64,000 bases of DNA, taken from assembly GCA_025094145.1 (NCBI GenBank), contig JALLLS010000107.1, positions 1 to 64,000 of the forward strand. Direction: 5' to 3'. The translations under genes were made by a program, and so were the position numbers. The notes beneath the pieces were generated by a model. The model saw nothing but the letters and a program-made list of their open reading frames with translations, made no database searches and had not been told where the DNA came from. Shown here one piece after another: positions 56,519-64,000 of the stretch; positions within the stretch are counted from its first letter, which is position 1; every line of letters starts with the position of its first letter. The DNA comes from Spinellus fusiger. Lineage: Eukaryota > Mucoromycota > Mucoromycetes > Mucorales > Phycomycetaceae.

Positions 56519-58069
56519 CAGTGAATAAGAAATTATAAAATGAAATGTAGGCATATTTATATCAGTGCTCCTAGATATAGATACACAGACAAGAGACTCA
56601 CATGTCCATAAATACATATATAGATAAGCACCTATACCTATGTTTACGATTCATAGATTTGCATAGTTGCTAAATCGTACAGCTACTCCAGTGCATAGAT
56701 ACATAGGTAATCGAATATTATACTATTAATATAGATTGATATAATACAATACAAGTGTCTGTTTGAGTTTTATTTTTATTTCATTTTCTTTTTGCCTCTT
56801 TCTGATGCTATTACAATATGCATTGACTAATATAGATCATACAGTCCACATCAAAAACACCAAGACAACAAAGAGATAGATCTGCTATCAAAGTTACTTT
56901 CACTACCCTCTTCTCTTATCTTTCTCTCCAAGAAACTCAAGAAGATTGCATAGAGCATTGCTTTAAGATAGATAGAAAGAATGAAGTGAATAGAGTGAAA
57001 AGTCTAAAAGATAGTGTATGAAGCCATTGGAAACAATGTATGTTAGACAATGTGGAAAGACTTTCTATAAATAAAATAAAATAAAAACATCAACTATATA
57101 CTTTTATTGCCTAAACTGAGCTCTATGAAAAAATGTATGCCTTATAAACTAATGTATGCGTGTGTTCTCAAGTGGCATATTTAAAAAATTCAACAGAGAG
57201 AAAGAAAAGAGTTTTATTATCAGAAATGACATATACTATGTAAACCCACCACAAGTGTGGTGTGTATAATCTTTCTATTGTCAACAGAGACGAGATCAAG
57301 TCCAAACATCGTGCCAAGTAGTTGAGACGATAGCTATACTAAATAATATTCTCTGATTTACAGCAAAGTGTTGGACGTTTAACATGGTTCGTGGATTTCT
57401 TTCTCTGTAGACACTAGCTAAGATTATAGCCCAAGTGGGTGAGTTTCCATAATTGTGGGCAATAGTTATCTTTCAAGACATTAATGTAAGGTTTAAATTT
57501 TAAATTATTTTCCCTATTTCATTATCTTTCGGATATTATTATATATTATTTACTTGTTGGGCCTTATAACGGCATGAATGTAAAGAGAAGGAAATAAACC
57601 TTTTACTCATTTTGAATCCCAAGCTTCTATTGTGCCTAAAGAAACAGTAGATAATAATATTTATTTTCATTATACCATTGTTATGTTTATAAAATATATT
57701 ATTATTATTTTACTTTATCTAACAATATAAGTCTAAAGAATTTCCCCCCTAAAAGACATAGAGAAGTACCATCCCCAAAACTCACTTTGATTTTATGCAT
57801 GAGTTAATATAAGATATTACCAACATGGCCAAGATATCTCACACATTTAAAGTGTACTACCCCTCTGTGAACAGGCTATTAAATCATCAGTAAGCAAAAG
57901 ACTATGTTGAATGTCCTGATATAGCTGTTTTTAAATAATTAAGTAAAATTTGAGGGTAGGAACTCTGAAGAAATGACAAAGATATAAGGTAATATCTATT
58001 GGCTTGTGATAGAGCTTATTAAAACTACAGCAGTCTATGTTTTCATAATCTTAATGAATGATATTATTA
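56519..58069. other. AT-rich intergenic region
   Basis: Ceramidase promoter then long AT-rich sequence without a recognisable gene or element end. Confidence 0.5.
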
Positions 58070-58439
58070 CACACCTAAAAAAATTGGGATATAAAAGTAA
58101 ATACACGGACAATAAAATATCACTCTTTTTATGATTGGCTAATGTGTTTTAAAAAGGTATTTTCATAAAGTATTAGTACATTTTTGGGGAGATAAAATAT
58201 AGTGTAGAAATATATTATGGTTTAAAAAGACTTACGTGTATCTTAGTTTAGTGCAACAATAACTACACCGGATTATTTTTTGATTTTTTAGTGGGTCAGA
58301 TACTATTAGCCATATGTTTGTTTGATTGTTGTTGATAAGACTCGAAGGCTTCATTTTATGAAATAGAAGTAAATTGTTGTTATTTTGGTTTTTCACAGCA
58401 GGAATACCTTCATTTGAATAATAGTTATTCAATAATGGG

Positions 58440-58670
58440 GTGACTCTGTCTCTCTCCTCGATGTATCTTGCGATTTATGGAACCAGGGAAGATAGTATTT
58501 GGCAGGTATATTGACATAATTGTCTTGATCAATTGATTCCTTCAAGAGTACAAGAGGTCCTACACCCCTGCGCCAAAAACAACCCCAAATCATGACTAAA
58601 CCTTTGCCGTACTTGTATGTTTGTTGTGTATGAAGCTTCTCATTTATTGCATAGGACTGTATACCTCACC
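58440..58670 (-). pseudogene. Tc1-like transposase fragment
   Basis: Minus strand reads HTQQTYKYGKGLVMIWGCFW, RRGVGPLVLLKESIDQDNYV, NIPAKYYLPWF: the central GG.VM.WGCF...G.GPL block of Tc1 transposases. No other domains. Confidence 0.55.
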
Positions 58671-59310
58671 AAAATGAGAATATTTTTTATTCTTTGGTCT
58701 TGTTATTATTTTGTTATTTCTCACAGAAACTATTCACTTGATACTTAAGTACTCGTCAAGATGAACATAACTGAGCAAGATAATATGCTATTATTGACAA
58801 AGAGGAACAATAGAAGAATGTTGTAGACACTACCAAAGGCTATTTTTGAGATAAAAAAGATAAGCAGTGTCTTCATCTGGGCTTGAGCTCATTACAATCC
58901 ACAAGACATAGTACTGACTCTTCTTCTAATAGATGATATATGACTTATTATTCTCAAGACAAGTATTAAGTACAAGGTAAGCATACTATCTCTCTTGATT
59001 GAACCATTACTAATACACTCTTTTGTTATTAGATAACTTAATATTCTTCTCAAGTCAGTCCCAGGTGGTTTTCTTTTTATACTGTCTAAGGTGTCTAAGG
59101 TGTATTTCTAAGGATAAGAATTTTAGGATGTATATTCTATTTCAATAAGAAATACGCCTAGAATAGCAGCAACTATAGTAATTGTACATTATTAGCTATA
59201 TTATTATAACAATCAATATTATTCATAAACAATATATCTGATTGATAATACAATTTAATATTGAGGTAATCTATAAAAGGAAATAAACATTTGGATATCC
59301 ATAAACCTTT

Positions 59311-59800
59311 TGTATGTTTGAGCAACGGAGTTCGTTCTTAAGACATGCAGGACCTCGGGGAAAGGCTAGCTGCTCTTGTATCTACGGGAGTTGGGTTAGC
59401 TCTTGTGTGGTGTGTTGGGGGAACTCGGCTCTTATGGCTGTGGGAACTATGATTGTAGTAATCTGGAGGGGACACTGGAAATAGGTTTGTAGAGACACGA
59501 GAGAACAGATAACAGTAATCTTCCTACCGACGGACCAACGAAAGGGACAAACAAAGAGAGCAAAACAGGAACAGAGCAAGAACCAACAACTATACTTGAC
59601 CTTGGGTCTAAACTACCCTACTTTAGGAATCCAGGTATAAGCTTTGACTTCTCTCTTTTCTATTGAAATGTGAAATTGGCTATTATATATACTACTTTTC
59701 TGAAACATTCCATTATTGTAACTACTTTTAGCAACTTCCTCCTCTCCTACTTCTTCCACAGCCATCCATGCGAATAGGTGGAGAGACGTCACCTATTCTA
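59311..59800. repeat. Insert in F5 related to sequence at 42.96-43.05 kb
   Basis: Shares AGGACCT[CT]GGGGAAAGGCT and GCTCTTGTA with the second site. GC content is higher than surroundings. Coding potential and exact ends unclear; unclassified repeat. Confidence 0.4.
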
Positions 59801-59903
59801 TACTTTGATTTTAAACATTTTTCCATAAAAGGTCAAAATATGGGATTGACATAAAAAGAAAAATGTGTCACTGATTTGGAGCCAGAAAATCTTTGGGTGT
59901 GTA

Positions 59904-61316
59904 GTAAAAGACAATATAGACTCCGCGAAGGGCACCCACGGCTTGATAATGTATTGCCCTGAGTTATGCACTCCCTTATGTTGAACCTGGAGCTAATTAT
60001 CATCTAAAAGATAATAGTTCTAGTAGTTTTAAACTTTATATAATATAAAAGGAGTATTCTATAGAATGAAGATACTATTAACTTAGTTATCTTGAACTTT
60101 GAATTTGTATTCAATTGAGCAGGTTCATGTCTATTTTTTAAGTATTGGGTAATGTTCATAAGTGATAGCTATCTGAAAACAGTCCTTATGTTGAGATAGG
60201 GAATTGCTTTCAAATACTTCACCAAAATCCTCATTTATAGTAGGGCAAAGAGATGTAGACTGTGATAGATGCCAAGAGTGAACATGGTGACTATTAAACA
60301 GCTTGTTAATAAACTACTCTATGACTTTATAAACACTATTTCATTAATGTATTGAATGTTTTATGTTTAAATATAAGAAAATTATGGAATGATAAAGAAT
60401 TCAAGTAAAAATATGAAGATAAAAGTAAAAATGAAAATATATGCTTGAAAGGTGTCAAGTATTTCATTCATTTACTTTTTGCTTTCTTGGGGTCGTTTTT
60501 CCCTTTGCTATGTACATACACTTATCCCTTTCACTATTAAAATTATCCTATAACATTTTTCTTAATGCCATCAGACTTCTTAAAGATCAATTGCTTTGAG
60601 AAAAATCGACATCCAATTTAATTAGCAGGCAACCACTGTCCTAACTCCTCATGAGCTCATATTGCAATTCATTAGACTAGATTACAAAGTACCATTGATT
60701 ATCAACCTATTATGGTTATGATACTGTGTGTGTGTGTGTGTCAGATACTACAGATGTCTTTTCTGTCTTACGAATGTATCTATATTTCCCTCTTTTTTCT
60801 TTTTTTCTTTTTTCTTTTGTAAAATTGGTTATTGTCCCGATATAGAGTCTGGTAGCTGTTTTCTGATGAATTATGTGTAATCTCTTCAATGAACTATTTT
60901 CTGCCAAGAACATAATCTTATTAACTCGTCAACCTCATACCAAGTATTGGTGCAAAGACTTGTGATACGAGGACAAATAATAGTTACTTCTTTAGGTGTG
61001 ATCAAATTTATCAACTAATAATATACTATTATCATTGATACTGCTATTTCTGCTATTTCTATTATTATTATTTAGAAAGACAAGGTAAATGAGTCAATGT
61101 CAATAAAATCAAGGGTATTCAAAACAGGAAAATTTCTTCCAGCAGGGATGGACCCTGAAATAAGGATTTTTGATAAAGCTAGAGTAGTTTAAGCGACTGA
61201 AATACAACCCTCAAACCATACATACAAAAATCAATATAAAAAGTAATTGCTAAGATAGATTTATGTATATGTTAATCGTGTTATTCATCTTTCAATTTTC
61301 AACCTTATAAAGTATT
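59904..61316. other. AT-rich intergenic region
   Basis: No supportable gene. A (GT)n run at 60725-60740 and T-rich tract at 60790-60818. The last few hundred bases are upstream of the Kre9-like gene. Confidence 0.5.
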
Positions 61317-61951
61317 ATGGTAAAATCAGTTTTGATCTCTATTTTTGCCTTAATCTCCTTTGCTTCTGCTTCTGCTTCTGCTGCTACTGATACTGATACT
61401 TTGGCCATTAAGATGTAAGGCATTCTTTTTACTTATTCATCACTCTATCTTATTAAATAATGCAAAAAAAAATAGTACTAGCCCTACAAGTCAAACTGTA
61501 TGGGAATTTGGAAAGAGCCATACTGTTGAATGGTAATTTTTAAACATATACTTGTTGTATATCTAACTTTCATTTTACTGAACATTTAGGCAAATACCAA
61601 AGGGTGTAATCATTGATGAAAATGCTTCGTAAGTCACTGAATATTCATGCTCTGCTTTTATTTATATTTGTATTTAGTACTTATCTAAATATATTACATG
61701 TCTATCCTGAAGATCTTGAAAATACAGATGGTAAAAGAAAAGAAAAGAAAAATCGCTAACTTTGCTTTAATATATCAGTATGGAGCCTTGACAGTGATTT
61801 TGACATTAATAAGGGCTTTTTGAAAGTCTTTATTCCATTATTTTCTCCTGGAGAATCCAACTACACCATCTCACTCTTGGTAGATGACTACAATAGTGGC
61901 ACAACAGTTATTGAATCTGAGCAGTTCACAATTAAGAACTTACAGGATTAA
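61317..61951 (+). CDS. Small secreted Kre9/Knh1-like protein
   Basis: 139 aa in five exons: 61317-61414, 61476-61532, 61590-61628, 61678-61730, 61779-61951 (420 nt). An N-terminal signal peptide (MVKSVLISIFALISFASASA) precedes one Ig-like domain of the Kre9/Knh1 N-terminal type: LAIKITSPTSQTVWEFGKSH then TVEWQIPKGVI, with LNILHVYPEDLE, FSPGESNYTISLLVDDYNSG and ESEQFTIKN. Kre9/Knh1-type proteins sit in the cell wall or membrane and are linked to beta-1,6-glucan. Unlike many relatives there is no Ser/Thr-rich stalk or GPI signal, so this one is probably secreted free. Introns are 47-61 bp. Confidence 0.82.
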
Positions 61952-62554
61952 AGTCTCTGATAATGAATTGTTGATATATGTTTGTATACATGGGTAGTTG
62001 AGCGTATACACGATCGAAGACTCATAGGAGTCCTTAGTATTTAAATAAATATACTTATACCTATACCTATACCTATACCTATACATTTGATAACTAACCT
62101 CTACCTTTATTGTATTATAGCACTTTTTTCTCTCGCATTGAACAAATTTAGAAAATTAAAGGACACTATATAGGCGTATTTGCTGTTTATTTTATGATAT
62201 TTGGTAGAGCTTATCACTCTAAATATACTTGGCAATAATTCGATATGGTTTGTGGTATAGTAAATAAAAGAGTTTTTTTAAAACTAAATTTAAACTAGGC
62301 TGTAATCTTACCATTTCTAATCTAAATAGTTACATATTCCATTAGTCTTTACTCCACTCTTTTTAGACTATATATTTTTCTTCATGTCATAAACATAAAT
62401 ACACATAGCCCACATAGATTCTATAGCATAAACTTTAAACTTGAGTAAAATATACGACATTATAATGTTTTTTTTGTATGACAGAATCCAATAAGATACA
62501 CTTCATTATCACTTTTTAGGTAGTTTACCTGTATCATGGGTTTCCGTCAGTTAG
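61952..62554. other. AT-rich intergenic region with (TATACC)n
   Basis: Contains five copies of TATACC at about 62056-62086. No gene seen. Confidence 0.5.
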
Positions 62555-62752
62555 TCAACCGAGGCTCCAGCGATAACTGGGGAGGAGAAGGATGAGAATG
62601 AACTAAAAGGCCTGAACCTTTTATTGGTTCTAGCTGTATCATTTATATCTTGCTTTCTTTTGTTCTATCTACAAAAGCGCTCTGGACAGGTGCCATTTTC
62701 CCTTGGTGACAACAGACTATGTCTTAATTACAATATAGCAACGAGATCATGA
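62555..62752 (+). other. Possible exon fragment with one membrane helix
   Basis: After a possible acceptor (TCAGTTAG) an open frame of 65 codons reads STEAPAITGEEKDENELKG, then a hydrophobic helix LNLLLVLAVSFISCFLLFYL and QKRSGQ, ending at TGA 62750. The acidic stretch plus helix plus LQKR recalls the N-terminus of Nhx-type Na+/H+ exchangers, but the rest of such a gene is absent. Could be chance or a captured gene fragment. Confidence 0.25.
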
Positions 62753-62777
62753 TTCCAAAGTTTTAATGTCTCATCTT

Positions 62778-63657
62778 TCATACAACTTTGGTTTGAACAC
62801 TTATTTGAAAGGATAAAAGTGAGTTTTTGTCTTTTGTTTCTGCTAATGCAGCTTGAGATAGATTTTTAATAAACTCAATGTAATCCTCATCAATAGGTGC
62901 CTTACGACTACCATCCGAGAAACGTCTCGGCATAAGGTTTTGCTTGACTACCAACACTACCATACCATCAGTTTCTATTGTACTTTGACATCTCATTGAC
63001 TTATCTATACCTTGATTTTTGAACACCTTTTATGTGTGTGCACATATCCAACATATTTTATCTGATAATATTTGCAATAGCCTCCTCAGAATAGTTTTTG
63101 GCTTTCATGGCATGGGTCAATGTGGTGATTCTTTTATTTTGTGGTAAGATGATATTGAAGAACATTCTGAGACGATTCCCAAACTGAGACACACTATTAT
63201 TGATGTAGGATGTGTGTATCTTGGTGCTTTCATAAATAGATATTTGTTGAGCACTAGTTATTTTGATTGGAGTATAGGACTCATATTGGCAGTAGTCATC
63301 TTTCAATAGGTTGATCTTCTCTCTTATTTGACGCACATTGGGTGTAAGTCTTGTTTTACCAGAAGCACTACCCTCTCTGATTTGCTTATTAACGAGCGAC
63401 AAAAGTACCTCACGGAAGAAATCCTTGCTCATGTAATCATTCAAAATAGGTTCATTTTCACTTTCGAGTGAATGGATCAAGATATACTTGAAGGATACAT
63501 AAGTATGAGAGACAATGGCATTGGTGTTATAGACCAAATCTTGAAAACCAGGTAGATGATCTGATCTCCAACCAGTATCACATAAATATGTCTTGATTGT
63601 CATTAATCTGACAGGATTGGCACCTGAAGAACTTGTTACTGGCTCCTCATCAGTCAT
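62778..63657 (-). pseudogene. Possible N-terminal half of a Fanzor-type protein (incomplete)
   Basis: Minus frames: 63657-63058 (MTDEEPVTSSSGANP, TNAIVSHTYVSFKYILIHSL, ILNDYMSKDFFREVLLSLVN, HTSYINNSVSQFGNRLRMFF, NIILPQNKRITTLTHAMKAK) and 63026-62778 (MRCQSTIETDGMVVLVVKQN, DYIEFIKNLSQAALAETKDK). The helical N.IV.HTY.F.KYIL...E...P.L block and the TDG.VV.V strand are what I expect ahead of RuvC-I in Fanzor1 proteins, but no RuvC motif follows before 62778. An intron near 63050-63020 links the two parts. If not Fanzor, the family is unknown. Confidence 0.42.
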
Positions 63658-64000
63658 CTATAGAAAATCAAATACATGTAAGAATATTAGATTGATTCTA
63701 TAAGCATATTGTATCTTCTTTACTTCATTTGTATCGTGCTGACTATAAAATTTTTAATTCAGAGGAAATAAATAGTCAACTACTATTTATCATCCACTGA
63801 TGTGATAGTGTCGTCAACAGCTTTTTAAATTCAAAGATATCTGTTTAGTTAATGTACGACTAACTTTACTATTTTTTATTCAACCTCTTTGTTATTCTTT
63901 TATACTTCTACTCCACTCTAATGATTAATAAAATTAGAGGAACTTGGGGGGAAATCACCACCAAAAGGTACGAATTCCAATGCAGGCTGTTCTATTTTCA
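63658..64000. other. AT-rich window end
   Basis: Upstream of the preceding gene; no feature seen. Confidence 0.45.

Larger units (their letters stand above)
58070..59901 (-). mobile_element. TA-flanked transposon copy F5, decayed, with nested insert
   Basis: Type B end CACACCTAAAAAAATTGGGA (after TA 58068-69) resembles the right end of F2, including ATGATTGGCT[AC]ATGTGTTT. Type A end at 59901 (GGTGTG, then TA) with ATTTTAAACATTTTTCCATA. Interior 58750-59310 is an inverted, diverged match to F1/F2. About 490 bp near 59311-59800 interrupt the conserved CTTTTGATTTTAAA stretch and are a separate insertion. Confidence 0.6.

Noticed and set aside
60716..60913. 65-codon minus frame ending in a Lys/Arg-rich stretch
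   Set aside because: Basic stretch arises from a T-rich tract and a (GT)n run; no motif.

Overview
The window looks like a nuclear contig from an early-diverging filamentous fungus, most likely Mucoromycota. Genes are split by many short introns (about 60-100 bp, GTAAGT-type donors, AG acceptors). The proteome is fungal (Def1, Nst1, a Tea4/Bud14-type SH3 protein, a Lec1-like PX protein, a Kre9/Knh1-like secreted protein). The mobile-element mix includes Tc1/mariner, IS630/pogo-like, Helitron, LTR, LINE and Fanzor/TnpB-like remnants. No bacterial operon, tRNA, rRNA or CRISPR array was recognised.

Gene-rich left part (1-30.2 kb). In order: PRP8 (minus, 3' half outside the window); a NIPA-type membrane transporter (plus, divergent from PRP8); DEF1 (plus); NST1 (minus, 8 exons, convergent with DEF1). 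Next comes a 4 kb AT-rich stretch with two decayed TA-flanked transposons (15.4-18.1 kb). After it: a small unknown gene (18.8 kb), a Tea4/Bud14-like SH3 protein (minus), 5-hydroxyisourate hydrolase (plus), a PX/Lec1-like protein (minus), a 662-bp foldback element, a STEEP1-family gene (plus) and a mitochondrial two-HMG-box protein (minus). Splice junctions were resolved by hand; in every multi-exon model except PRP8 the exon lengths sum to a whole number of codons ending in the stop. The PRP8 coding sequence inside the window is also a whole number of codons.

Mobile-element graveyard (30.3-50.4 kb). Insertions are nested. A Fanzor-bearing element end lies at 30.3 kb, then Tc1 and IS630-like relics split by a perfect solo LTR (577 bp, TSD CATTG). 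A LINE follows (35.9-41.4 kb) with 16-bp target duplications, its ORF2 hit by a 219-bp solo LTR. Then an unrecognised pseudogene and a roughly 85% A+T island holding a second 220-bp LTR. Last comes a Helitron broken by a Tc1 element, by an inversion between Tc1 arms, and by a second copy of the 577-bp LTR.

Right part (50.4-64 kb). A poly-Q protein with a C-terminal CxxC/HxxxH finger (plus), a CTR copper transporter with a GC-AG intron (minus) and a 12-exon neutral ceramidase with a 13-nt microexon (minus). Another decayed TA-flanked element (58.1-59.9 kb), a five-exon Kre9/Knh1-like secreted protein (plus) and a possible N-terminal half of a second Fanzor (62.8-63.7 kb, minus) follow.

The most interesting system is the TA-flanked element family with CACACCAGGAG termini. 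Two copies keep the C-terminal RuvC/zinc-ribbon end of a Fanzor (the eukaryotic TnpB-like RNA-guided nuclease), followed by a conserved non-coding 3' block with a conserved hairpin ending at the element boundary. That is where TnpB-type guide RNAs lie. The copies here are decayed, but they point to a Fanzor/guide-RNA transposon in this genome.
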